From contig OZ023205.1 in NCBI GenBank assembly GCA_963995525.1, positions 40,353,379-40,417,378 on the forward strand: a stretch of 64,000 nt of DNA, written 5' to 3'. The position numbers and the translations under genes were made by a program. Position 1 is the stretch's first letter. Each line of letters begins with the position of its first letter. A model generated the notes under the pieces. That model made no database searches, was not told the origin of the DNA, and saw nothing but the letters and a program-made list of their open reading frames with translations. Positions 54,562 through 64,000 of the stretch are shown piece by piece. The stretch comes from Escarpia spicata. Its lineage: Eukaryota; Annelida; Polychaeta; Sabellida; Siboglinidae.

Positions 54562-55439
54562 GTAGCTGCGATAAACATTCATTATTCACTCATAATATTA
54601 ACGATTACACTACAAATCGGTGTTCGTTGTCTTAGTCAGATATGTTGTAGTGTTGTGTATTGAATATGTAAGTTCTTGTATAGCGCAGCATCCAGTCCTT
54701 AAGATAGCTGAAAGGGCTTTACTTTCATCCCCTGGCATACCTGTTTATTCGACCACCATCTACACATTTCTGGGAATCATTCAATATTGCACAAATCAAA
54801 GAGTTTACATAATCTATGCACCACTGTTTATAGCAATTATACAGGTGGGTGAACTGAACTGAACCACCACAGTGACGTCATGCTCATATAACGGAATAAA
54901 GGTATTGACAAAAATGTACCTTTGCTTAATGTCAAGAGTTATTCCATACCAATGTATAATATTGGGTAGCATAATCACTGTTGTCCGGTTTGTTCCCTCT
55001 AGTCCGACCGTTTCCACTTTATTCTTTTCGTAGTTTGTGAAGTACAATGTGGCAGCCTCGGAGGGCACGGCAATGCCTAGGCTTAAAACTACAACATACA
55101 TGTGAATGTATGTACGTCTGCACGCATATACGTATGCACGTATGGACGCAGTGGATACATCAATTAACCTATCCATCACGTGACCTGCTGTGTAGCAAAA
55201 AACTCCGTCAAGCGATCAGAAATGGATGCCAAACACGTGATGATGCGTTTATGCATTCCGTCGTGTGTATTGTTGAAATTCTAGCAACAAAAGTATTCTC
55301 TATGAAAAACAAAACAAAAGCCAACGTTTTAAAGTTATATTTATGTGCAGGAATATGTGATTGATGATATGTCATGTATGCGCGGGTGCACGTATAGTAT
55401 TATCTCAAAACTGCCATCAGGCAACACCTATCAACGAAG
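54562..55439. other. intergenic, nothing recognised
   Basis: No supported gene. A minus-strand frame at 54814-55179 (ending in a stretch with AATLYFTNYEKNKVETVGLE and GTNRTTVIMLPNIIHWYGIT, LDIKQRYIFVNTF) has the look of a beta-propeller (LDL-receptor YWTD-type) repeat: the Y-F-T-N/I-x-x-x-G-x-N-R-T-T-V/L-D-x-x-x-x-x-I-Y-(W/V) rhythm. It could be a fragment or exon of such a gene. Confidence 0.35.
54850..55110 (-). pseudogene. possible LDL-receptor class B (YWTD) repeat exon
   Basis: The minus-strand peptide AATLYFTNYEKNKVETVGLE, GTNRTTVIM, IHWYGITLDIKQRYIFVNTF resembles one and a half beta-propeller repeats of LDLR class B domains, extracellular modules of receptor proteins. The splice borders are not clear, and no neighbouring repeats are seen in the window, so it may be an isolated exon or a pseudo-exon. 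Confidence 0.4.
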
Positions 55440-56023
55440 CATATTGCAGGGGAACTTCCGGTGGTGAATTGTTTTGAATTTGGTGCAGCAAACTTGCGAA
55501 AATATAAGGATATTTGATCAAGATAAGTGGTATTATTGAGTGTATAGCGTACATAACGTAATTATAGATATATATTAAGCAATATTGTTTTTAAGTTAGC
55601 TAGAGGGAGTAATCTAGGGTAGATTAAAAGTAGGCGATTTGCGAGCGATAATTGGGGACGTTAGTGTAATCGGAACGTTGTTTACAAATTAGGTCACTGG
55701 CGAAGTTAACGTAACGTGAACGTCAACAGAATACCGTTATTTGAGATAATCGATGTAGTTAGATGAGTAATTAAAACATGAAATAACAACCTTTTAAAGT
55801 GTATATTAGTACACAGGAAACAGTTTCGTAAAGACTACCTTGTATCTAAGCCTAACTTGAATACATTGTCATCGACATCGTAACTACTAGGTAAGGCACG
55901 GTGTGTCACTGTGTGTTAAAAAATATAACTAACTATAACATAAACAATCTGGTGTAAATTGTACACAGAAAAGTCTTTTCAAAGACTATATAAAACCTAT
56001 TTTGAACATAAATAAATTCTGAT

Positions 56024-56488
56024 ATGGCACCTTGCAAGCGGCAACTCAGGGCAAAACGACACTTAGTTTGCAACGACTGCCAGAGCTGGGTGGATTTTGC
56101 GTTATCTGGCTATCGAAAATCATGGGCAGAGACCAAAGATGACGGATTCACCTTTCGGTGTATGGGGTGTTTGAGGGTGGAATGTCTGATGAAGGAGGTG
56201 TGTAAGTTGACGGATATAGTGAAGGAGATGGAGGTGAAACTCAACATAAAAATAGATGGAGCAGAGAGGGATGACGCGGAGAGAGTTGAGAATTCTACAA
56301 CACAGAAGGAGCAGAGTTGTGACATGGAGACTGAAGAAAGGAGCCTGAGAGGAGGGAAGGTGACCGGTGTGAAGGAACAAGAAATTGAGAAGACAGAGAG
56401 ACGGAGGAAAAGTGTTCGGCAGAGGAAAAGAAAACGGGTCAGTGGGGATAGATCAACAGGTAGTCAGAGGCAGTTGGTAAGACTGTGA
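56024..56488 (+). pseudogene. CR1 ORF1, zinc-finger (PHD-like) N-terminus
   Basis: 154-codon frame: KRHLVCNDCQSWVDFALSGY, FTFRCMGCLRVECLMKEVCK, then a coiled-coil-prone and Arg/Glu-rich segment. Cys spacing (C-x-x-C ... C-x-x-C) with a W between is PHD-like. The esterase domain of the same ORF1 follows in pieces after 56837. Confidence 0.65.
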
Positions 56489-56836
56489 GACAGAAACAGA
56501 AAACATGAGAGGCGTGAAGGTGACAGGGGAGAAAGTGACCGTAGTGAAGAAGGTAGCCGGGGAAAGGGACGGGAGAGGAGAGAAGAAAATGTGATGGGAG
56601 GAAAGATGAAGGGACGAAAGGAAGTGAGAGTAAATGTGCTAGAAGAGAAGATGACAGGAGGAAAGGGGACAAGAGAAAACGCGACAGGAAAGAAGGGAAT
56701 GGAAGAGAATGTGACAGGAGAGAAGACGGCATGAGGAAAAGACAACAACCAGACATATGCAAACCGGAGGAGCTACTCTGAAGCAGTGATTGAGGGGGCA
56801 AGTAGAAAAGAGGGAGTGTTTATGGGCGATTAAATT

Positions 56837-57331
56837 ATGAGAAAAACAGACAAGACTATATGCGAGGGGAAGGACGTTGTTGTATGTCTACCGGGAGTTA
56901 GGATAGAGCATGTGACCGAAAGGGTAGAGAAGGTATTGGGGCATGGCAAGGGAGGGTCTATACTAGTACATGTAGGGACAAATAACGCAGAGAGGGAGGG
57001 AACAACTGGGATAGTTCAGAAGTACAGAAATCTAGCGAGGAAGCTATAGAAGACAAGAGTGGAACAGGTTATTCTCTCAGGAATTTTGCCAGTAATGGGA
57101 GGAAGGAGGGCAAGATACAGAAACTGTAAGAGGATGGCGATCAATGCACTAGTTGAGCAGATGTGTGAAGAAGAGGGCGTAGGATTCATAGATTTATGGG
57201 GGTACCTTGATGGGAGAAAAGATATGTACATGAGAGATGACCTCCATCTAAGTGGGAAGGGGGCTGCAGTATTCTCAGAGAATCTGCTGAGATATGTTGA
57301 CAGTGGGACTGGTTGCATCTATTTAAACTAA
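56837..57331 (+). pseudogene. CR1 ORF1 SGNH-hydrolase (esterase) domain
   Basis: VVVCLPGVRIEHVTERVEKV, GGSILVHVGTNNAEREGTTG, then an in-frame TAG (57047-57049), then VILSGILPVMGGRRARYRNC, VGFIDLWGYLDGR, MRDDLHLSGKGAAVFSENLL. The G-x-N motif (VHVGTNN) and the D-x-x-H pair (DLHLS) are the catalytic blocks of SGNH hydrolases found in ORF1 of CR1/L2 LINEs. The usual first-block serine is not evident: the P-G-V-R region is preserved but G-D-S is absent. Confidence 0.75.
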
Positions 57332-58224
57332 TTTCGCAGGGGGGACTCGCAGAGAAGCCTGACACTGAAGGCATAGTTAAAGATAGCAACAATAATTCAG
57401 CAAAGAACAGTCTGGAAAACTGTTTTGAGGCGGGGTATAAATGTGTTTGTTTAAATGCAAGGAGTATAGTAAACAAAAGAAATGAACTAAACATTATGGT
57501 AGAAGATATTGACCCTCACATAATAGGTATAACCGAATCATGGGCAACCACCGATATATCAGATGCCGAATTGGGACTGACAGGATATGTAATGTTTAGG
57601 AAAGATAGAATAGGAAGAAGGGGAGGTGGAGTTATTTTATATATTAAAGAATCTATCCAGGCTTATGAAATAAAATTAGACAGAGAAGCAAATTGCGAAG
57701 AAGCTGTTTGGTGTAACATAGTTACAGGGCACTCAACGTTAACGGTTGGATTAGTTTATCGAAGTCCAAACATAAGCATAGATGAGAATGAAAAAATACA
57801 AAACGCTATAAGGGAAGTGAGCAAACGGGACTGTGTTATTATGGGGGATTTTAACCATGGGCATATAAAATGGAAATCTCTACAGAGTATGGGTAGTGAG
57901 GACCACAAGTTTTTAGTTTTAGTACAAGATAGTTTCCTTTCTCAACATGTGCTAGAACCAACCAGGGAAGATAATGTGTTAGACTTAGTTTTGTCCTCAC
58001 AAAATGAATTAGTTGGCAATGTTAAATTATGTGAGCCTCTGGGAAGTAGTGATCACAACCAGATACATTTTGCCATCAAAGTAAAATCAGAAAGAAATAA
58101 TAAAAAGCAGTTCCGGAAAAATTTCCACAAAGGAAGATATAACGAAATGTGGAAATATTTAGCAAAGATAGACTGGAATAACACACTGAAGAATAAGACA
58201 GCAACAGAATGCTGGAATATATAA
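57313..58224 (+). pseudogene. CR1 ORF2 endonuclease domain
   Basis: 303-codon stretch: CVCLNARSIVNKRNELNIMV, IIGITESWATTDISDAELGL, GRRGGGVILYIKESI, VGLVYRSPN, CVIMGDFNHGHIKW, NVLDLVLSS, GSSDHNQIHFAIKV. These are the AP-endonuclease catalytic motifs (N, E, GDFN, SDH). The frame ends in ECWNI where an insertion interrupts the gene. Confidence 0.85.
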
Positions 58225-58656
58225 TATTATACTCGTATAATGTTGTCATGTTAAGATGTACCTGGTGTTCAGTGTTAGGTACTCGTATAATGTTGTCGTG
58301 TTAAGATGTACCTGGTGTTCAGTGTTACGGTACTCATGTAATGTTGTCATGTTAAGATGTACCTGGTGTTCAGTGTTACGGTACTCGTATAATGTTGTCA
58401 TGTTAAGATGTACCTGGTGTTCAGTCTTACGGTACTTGTATAATGCATTATTAAATAATTAGTTAGTTTATTATGAAGATGTGTGTTGTTGTTTTTTTTT
58501 CTTTCACGAATCATAGTTTTCATTGCATATATGACATCAATAAGGAACACAAGCAATGTGTTGCTTCGTTCCATTTGTTACGTAATGTATACATGTTTCA
58601 TATTAATGCTACATCAGTGCTATACTTAACATTATGTATCAATAAAGATTATTATT
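58223..58656 (+). mobile_element. insertion with 50-bp tandem repeats inside the CR1 LINE
   Basis: The LINE frame breaks after W-N-I at about 58222 and resumes with L-K-N-E-I-E-C at about 58655. The 430-bp insert holds four copies of a 50-51-bp unit (ACTCGTATAATGTTGTCATG plus TTAAGATGTACCTGGTGTTC, 58231-58447), then unique sequence, and ends in AATAAAGATTATTATTATAT. ATAT flanks both sides. The A/T-rich triplet 3' end suggests a small retroposed element. Confidence 0.6.
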
Positions 58657-60614
58657 ATATCTTAAAGAATGAAATTGAGTGCATCGTAGATACATTTGTT
58701 CCCTTAAAAAAACAAGGGAAACGGACCAGAAAGAAATACTTATCGAAAGAAGCCATTAAAAAAATTAACTATAAACAAATGATGTGGAAGTCAGATAGAC
58801 GTACTGGAAATGACGACGACTACAACATTTATTTTAAAAAAGCACTAAACCAAGCTACAGCTGAAATTAGAAATTCAAAGAGAAGCTATGAACATAAATT
58901 AGCTTGTAATATAAAACATGACAGCAAGAGTTTTTATGCGTATGTTCGAAGCAAACAGAAAGTTCAGGATAAGGTCGGTCCTCTAAAAGATAGTGCTGAA
59001 AACATAATATCAGAAGGATTCTTAATGGCAGAAGATCTTAATGAGTATTTTAGTTCAGTGTTTACCAGAGAAGACACTAGTTCACTGCCAGTACCAGAGG
59101 CTAAGTTCAAGGGGGCAGAATCGGACTATTTAAGAGAGTTAATTGTAACCCCAGAAATGGTAGCTAAGAAAATTAGGGCTATGAAGGATAATAAATCACC
59201 TGGAGTGGATGGTATTCCACCCAAACTATTATTGGAAACTGTAGAACAAATTAACATACCGCTTGCAACAGTTTTCAACTTGTCATTAGAAGAGAGAGTG
59301 GTTTCTTTAGAATGGAAAGAAGCAAACATTATACCGTTATTTAAAAAAGGTTCGAGAAACAAGTCAAATAATTAAAGACCAGTTAGTTTAACATCGGTGA
59401 TTTGTAAATTATTAGAAAGACTAATTTAATATCACATGGTGGATTTTCTTGTTAAACATTACTTGATAAACCCATCTCAACATGGGTTTCTAAAAGCGAG
59501 GTCATGCTTAACAAATATGTTATGTTTTTTAGAAGATATCACTAAGTGGGTAGATGATGGATCACCAGTAGATATCGTCTACTTAGATTTTCAAAAAGCT
59601 TTCGACAAAGTGCCACATCAAAGATTACTACATGGCATGGGAAATTGTATAATTAACTGGATTGAAAAATGGTTGATTGACAGAAGACAACGGGTAGTTG
59701 TTGATGGGTAGGCTTCAAACTGGAAATAAATTTTGAGTGGGTTCCACAGGGATCAGTACTGGGACCTCTATTATTCTTAATATATATAAACGATTTGGAT
59801 GATGATATAACTAGCAAGGTGTTGGAATTTGCAGATGATACAAAAGTGTTTAGAAGGATTAAAAGTGATTTACAAGATGATCTTGACAGGTTGATCAAAT
59901 GGTCTGAAAAGTGGCAAATGTTGTTCAATTTTGGGAAATGTAAATGCCTACACACAGGACATGGGAACGAATATGTAGAATATACAATGGGGGGAACTGT
60001 ACTAAGTACTACTGTAAAAGAAAAAGACTTAGGACTGACAATTAGTGCTGACATGAAGGTTTCAGAGCAGTGTGGAATTGCAGCTTCAAAGGGAAATCAA
60101 ATCCTTGGATTGATTAGGCGTAATGTAGCATATAAAGAACAAGATCTAATAATACCGCTGTACAAAACAATAGTTAGGCCTCATTTAGAATATTGTATAC
60201 AAGCGTGGAGGTCATACCGCAAGAAGGACATAGATATGCTAGAAAGAGTACAGAGGAGAGCGACTAAAATGATACCAAAACTGAGGGATCTTAGTTATGA
60301 AAAACGCCTAAAAGAATGTGGTTTAACAACACTAGAGATTGAGAGGAGATCAGATAGAAGTGTTTAAAATATTGAATGGTTATGAAAATATTGATAGAAA
60401 TATGTTCTTTTCAGTTAAGAAAGATAGAAGGACTAGAAGACATGAAGTTACATTAGTAAAGGAGCAGTGTAGATTAGACGTAAGAAAGTTCTCATTTTCA
60501 CAAAGGACTGTGATTGAATGGAACAGATTATCTGATGATTGTGTGGGTGCTAGTAGTGTGAATATGTTTAAAAATAAAATCGACACATACCTCAGAAGGG
60601 CTGGATATATGTAA
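58657..60614 (+). pseudogene. CR1 reverse transcriptase, several breaks
   Basis: Motifs in order: IRAMKDNKSPGVDGIPPKLL, WKEANIIPLFKKGS, then stops at 59373-59375 and 59427-59429 in the same frame; QHGFLKARSCLTNM, VDIVYLDFQKAFDKVPHQRL (palm Asp), stop TAG 59709-59711 and a frame change; WVPQGSVLGPLLFLIYINDL, LEFADDTKVF (the F-A-D-D box), LGLTISADMKVSEQC, RPHLEYCIQAWRSYRKKDID; a final frame change near 60350; then FKILNGYENID, NRLSDDCVGASSVNMFKNKI. This is the normal CR1 RT order and length, inactive here. Confidence 0.85.
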
Positions 60615-60660
60615 ATAAAAGGGTTGGACTCTCGATAAGCCAAAGGGCTTCCTTGTCCAC

Positions 60661-61300
60661 CTGCAATCTAGAATTAAATCTCTGGATGGCAATCTTGTTA
60701 AATATTTACCAACCTCATCAACGCAACATCGAAACATAACAAGAACGCAACACCTTGCAGCTAAAGGCACACTCGCACTATGAATGACCTAACTAGTATC
60801 TACATGGTGACAGAAGCAGCTGTATTGCCATCTATGATATTTAGTATGCAGTCATTCATGAAACATGCATGCTTTGAGACATGTTTCCCTAAATGAAAAA
60901 GTGTGTGTGCTTTTCTTAGAAAATATCCTTCTATCGGGAACTACACTCTATATGAATTGAACTCATCAAGTAACTATCCAGTATCGAGCATCGAAAAAAT
61001 TTTGGCCATCGGACCATACGAAGTCTTCCTTACAACGATCAAGAAGCGCAAACTTAAGTGATTCGCCAACGTCTCACGATCACCTGGCCTTGCAAAGACC
61101 ATCTTGTAAGGTACCGTGAGAGGTGGGGAGATGAAGAGGTAAACAGAAAAAGAGGTGGGAATACATCATCAAAGAGTGGACAGGACGGGAGTTCGCCGAC
61201 TCCCAGAGGGCTGTGGAGAACGGAAACGTGGAGGGAGCTGGTTAAAAAGTCGTCAGTGGTGCCCAAACGATCCTTACGTGTTATGGGAAAGTGAAGTGAA
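60661..61300. other. intergenic, nothing recognised
   Basis: No supported gene or repeat boundary. Confidence 0.4.
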
Positions 61301-61469
61301 GATATATATGTATATACATACATACATACATATACACGCGTATACACATATACATATATATATTGATATGTTACATATATATATATATATATATATGTAA
61401 CATATCAATATATATATGTAGATATATAGATTGATGGATAAATAGACAGACATATACGATAGACAGACA

Positions 61470-61515
<46 letters not shown>

Positions 61516-61935
61516 TATATATATGTAGATAGATATATATATAGATAGGTAGGTAGATATATATATATATACATATGTATTTATATATATATATCTACCT
61601 TCCTATATATCTATTTATACATCTATATATATATCTATCTATATATATTTATCGATCGTCTACCTATCTATCACTCTATCTACCTATATATTTATCTATA
61701 TATCTACCTACCTACCTCCTGCCTGCCCGCCCGCCCGCCCGCCCGCCCGCCCGCCCGCCCGCCCGCCCGCCCGCCCGCCCGCCTGTCTACCTCTCTATCT
61801 GTCCTGTATATCTATATATCTATATATCTATCTATCAATCTATCTATCTATCTATCTATCGATAGATAGATAGAGAGGTAGGTAGATATATAGATAGCTA
61901 TATATATAAATATATATATAGCTATCTATCACACA
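61301..61935. repeat. microsatellite field: (TA)n, (CA)n, (CCCG)n, (TATC)n
   Basis: (TA)n palindromic runs near 61375-61400, (CA)n at 61471-61514, a strikingly regular (CCCG)n run of about 16 units at 61725-61785, and (TATC)/(GATA)n at 61838-61880 forming an inverted pair. Confidence 0.95.
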
Positions 61936-63345
61936 CACGCTCCAAATTCACATGTCTTCAACTCTAGATAAAATATAAAATTCACAACAACAGACTATAA
62001 AGAAGAAGAAGAATAGTTAATTAGTTAATGTAAATACTATTAAACACAAAATGCGCCATGTATTATCGTAAAACGTAACCCGCCACAGGAAACCTGTCGT
62101 TAAGTTATTAAGTCGCACTGGCCAATTCTGCACGCCAGCCAAAAAATTGCTGACAAGGGCATTTCCAATCACTTTTGTGATTTTGGCCGAAACATATACA
62201 TTATGGTCTCACCTTTCAATGCCCGGTTCATTTTCCTCCAAAACAAATAAAATAGAAGATGTATGGCTACATCTGCACGCACTCTTGGATAAAAAAAAGC
62301 TAGGACACTCCCTACCCGTCGGCAAAATTAGACCAGTAAATTCGTATTGGCCAATAGCTACAAAACTACCTTTTATGTCGGAAAGTACACAGAAATGTGC
62401 TTCGCTATATGCGAAGATACTAAAAAAAATAAGTATAAGTATGTTGAACAGAAGGGACGGGTGATTATCATTGATACAAAAGCAAATGACATCAATTCTA
62501 GGTCAAATGTAAAAGTCAAATGTAAAAGTCAAATGGGGAATAGGTCAAGGTCAAATAGCGAAAATGTCATGAAATAAATAACTAGGTCAGATAGGTCAAA
62601 TTACCTTATTAAATAGGTAATTGCGTATGCGCAATGGTGTTTTATAATGTCGGATAGGTGGTGGACCATTTGTTCGGGTACAGCGCCTTTGGCATATACA
62701 TTTAGAAATAAAAAATAGGTATAACCCTGACGACTAGGTAGTAAACTAGAAAATGGGTAAACAGTACAGTTTCACGATCTTCCCATCACCCTCCTTCCCT
62801 TAACTATACAGGTCTACGAACTTCCCATAACCCTACTTCCGGTTACCGTACAGTTTCACGACCTTCTTTTCACCCTGATTCCGCTAACCGTACATTTTCA
62901 CAATCTACTTTTAAGCCTCCCTCTTCATTCACCAAAATACATATATACTTTAAAAGCCTAATTTAAAAACCCAAAATGTATTTAGGTCTTAAAATCTAGA
63001 CCCCAAACCACACTTGTATCGTTGGAAAATAGGAGTTTTACTGAAGCGGCGGAAGAATGTAGTCGATGCCCTTTATTTGTTTGAGCAAATTTATTACATT
63101 CCGGACAGTAGACATGCTTGGTGACGCTAAATAAAGCAATCTTGCAATGTATTAAAGTCTGACGTACGCTTCTGATTGGTTCATGTAAAATGGCGGGAAA
63201 TTTGTTAAAATGGCAGGAATTCGGTGAAAATGGCGGAAAATTTCTGCCGACGAATCCATTTTGTTTGGTAGTTATTTTTAATTCATGCGCTTGGATACGG
63301 TTTTGTTTGGTCTATCGGAACGTTATCACGTGATTATCACAATCC
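61936..63345. other. upstream region of the edge gene, with a dispersed repeat
   Basis: Contains AAATAACTAGGTCAGATAGG (62577), shared with 10579, and small TCAAATG repeats at 62490-62560. At 63187-63240 AAAATGGCGG-type motifs occur three times; AANATGGCGG is a YY1-type site often placed near animal promoters. Confidence 0.4.
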
Positions 63346-63352
63346 TATATAA
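63346..63352 (+). promoter_or_regulatory. TATA box of the edge gene
   Basis: CCTATATAAGACC, about 28 bases before GATCATCATC and 34 before the ATG at 63380. Confidence 0.5.
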
Positions 63353-63379
63353 GACCGTGGAGGCGACCTGATCATCATC

Positions 63380-63472
63380 ATGGCAAACTACATTCGTCGT
63401 GCATTTTCATATGCAGAGGCAACTGGAGCACAGTCCCGCTCCTTCATCGTCGAGGTTTATGAGCCACGCGTG
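63380..63472 (+). CDS. first exon of an unrecognised gene
   Basis: ATG 63380 (MANYIRRAFSYAEATGAQSR then SFIVEVYEPRV) to a perfect donor GTG/GTAAGT at 63473, phase 0. TATA box just upstream. No family is recognised. The second exon follows after a 109-bp intron. Confidence 0.5.
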
Positions 63473-63581
63473 GTAAGTCTTTATTAATATTATTTTTATT
63501 TCAGTACTTTTCCTATGTGTAATTATCTGGCATTAAGGCACTTATGAAAACACATATAATAACAATCGTTCATACTTTTAG

Positions 63582-63790
63582 AAGGTCGTGCGTTACATCA
63601 CTCCGGCCCAACTTCCCATTGCTGCTGGTGAGGAGCCCACGGCTCCGCTGCCCGTGAAACCGTCGCAGTCACCTGCCCGTCGTGTAAGACCCATTTGACG
63701 CGACGGGACGCCTTGAAGCGGCACATCGCCAGCGGATCTTGTGGCCGCTTGATGAGGACGGCCGAAGAAGCCAATTTGGATACGCTGGTG
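63582..63790 (+). CDS. second exon with a C2HC zinc-finger-like motif
   Basis: Acceptor CTTTTAG ends at 63581; donor GTGAGT at 63791. One frame, in phase with exon 1, reads KVVRYITPAQLPIAAGEEPT and stops at TGA in the second half. The other frame carries VTCPSCKTHLTRRDALKRHI and ASGSCG, a C-x2-C-x12-H-x6-C finger, and is open to the donor. The two frames imply an indel or a further short intron. The finger resembles those at the N-terminus of Polinton polymerase genes, but this may be coincidence. Confidence 0.4.
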
Positions 63791-63827
63791 GTGAGTCATA
63801 CTTTATATTTTTATATTTGTTCTCTTA

Positions 63828-64000
63828 AAATGGTGTCCCCGTGTAGCGTCTTTGAACTCTCAAGACGACAATGCCTCCGTTGCGAGATAGACGATTCTAA
63901 TCAATTTCATCACGACTGTATGTTACGTGATGAAATTCTAATTTACATGCACTTTGACGAGGCCATTGATGGCGTTAATTCAACACCTGTGATGAAAGCC
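63828..64000 (+). CDS. third exon or separate ORF, runs off the window
   Basis: Open frame to the window end: MVSPCSVFELSRRQCLRCEI, DDSNQFHHDCMLRDEILIYM, HFDEAIDGVNSTPVMKA. It could begin at the acceptor GTGTAG (63842-63847) instead of the ATG at 63831. Cys/His spacing (C-x-x-C ... H-H-x-C) suggests metal binding. Not recognised. Confidence 0.4.

Larger units (their letters stand above)
55440..60660 (+). mobile_element. CR1-type LINE, nearly full length, decayed and interrupted
   Basis: Order on the plus strand: 5' region, ORF1 with PHD-like Cys motifs (56024-56488), SGNH esterase domain (56837-57331), AP-type endonuclease (57313-58224), an insertion of about 430 bp (58223-58656), reverse transcriptase (58657-60614) and a short 3' UTR (CTCTCGATAAGCCAAAGGGC). 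PHD-like plus esterase ORF1 and the RT signature place it in the CR1 group. Stops and frame changes in most domains show that it is inactive. Confidence 0.85.

Noticed and set aside
56439..56801. Leu/Ser-rich minus-strand ORFs opposite CR1 ORF1
   Set aside because: Shadow of an Arg/Glu/Gly-rich sense segment of a LINE.

Overview
The window is animal nuclear DNA. It has exons with GT-AG borders and matching phases, tens of kilobases of intron filled with non-LTR retrotransposons, DNA transposons and a tRNA-derived SINE, and very long (GT)n arrays. A marine invertebrate (mollusc, annelid, lancelet or similar) fits best, but the species cannot be fixed from the sequence.

Left third (1-22000, + strand): six exons with mostly matching phases (287-387, 14248-14506, 19353-19476, 20332-20435, 20682-21073, 21318-21787) form the 3' part of one gene. 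Its protein has a CUB domain, a 'farnesoic acid O-methyltransferase-like' (Methyltransf_FA) domain and a cysteine-rich C-terminal module. A decayed inverted copy of its last exon lies at 49941-50388. The introns hold an endonuclease/RT LINE (715-4230, minus), a second LINE tail (5230-5666), minisatellite arrays in inverted orientation (7217-9823), a hAT-type element with a Penelope GIY-YIG remnant, foldback elements and a SINE.

Middle (23040-31868): a LINE copy is split by a 7.5-kb DNA element (23874-31409). The element is flanked by TTAA duplications and has inverted ends. Removing it rejoins the LINE reading frame exactly.

Centre (32033-47105): a complete Polinton/Maverick (adintovirus-like) provirus of 15,073 bp. 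It has about 335-bp terminal inverted repeats beginning AGTAGTATAGA and a perfect 6-bp target duplication, GCTGAC. Rightward genes are a NADAR-family protein, packaging ATPase, conserved small proteins, an integrase with a C-terminal chromodomain, single-span membrane proteins, minor capsid (penton-like), a pVI-like basic protein, double-jelly-roll major capsid and an adenain-like cysteine protease. Leftward genes are protein-primed-type DNA polymerase B with N-terminal zinc fingers and an early region encoding an RPA-like ssDNA-binding protein. Most core genes carry frameshifts or stops, so the copy is a decaying (or partly mis-sequenced) endogenous virus. The NADAR and integrase genes and three small genes are intact.

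The most interesting part is the leftward early region (43666-45321). A consensus donor (GTGAGT at 45028) inside the RPA-like gene lies in phase 0. Four successive downstream ORFs without ATG each begin in phase 0 right after a T-rich ...TGTAG acceptor. This looks like one shared N-terminus with five alternative C-termini made by splicing. The provirus also carries a tRNA-Phe-like gene with an AGG anticodon just inside the left repeat, and a two-exon rightward gene at the right end.

Right part (47112-64000): satellites, the inverted pseudogene, a pogo/Tigger remnant, a second hAT-family element with perfect 8-bp target duplications, a CR1-type LINE (about 55440-60660) interrupted by a 50-bp-repeat insertion, a microsatellite field, and at the edge a TATA-driven multi-exon zinc-finger gene running off the window.
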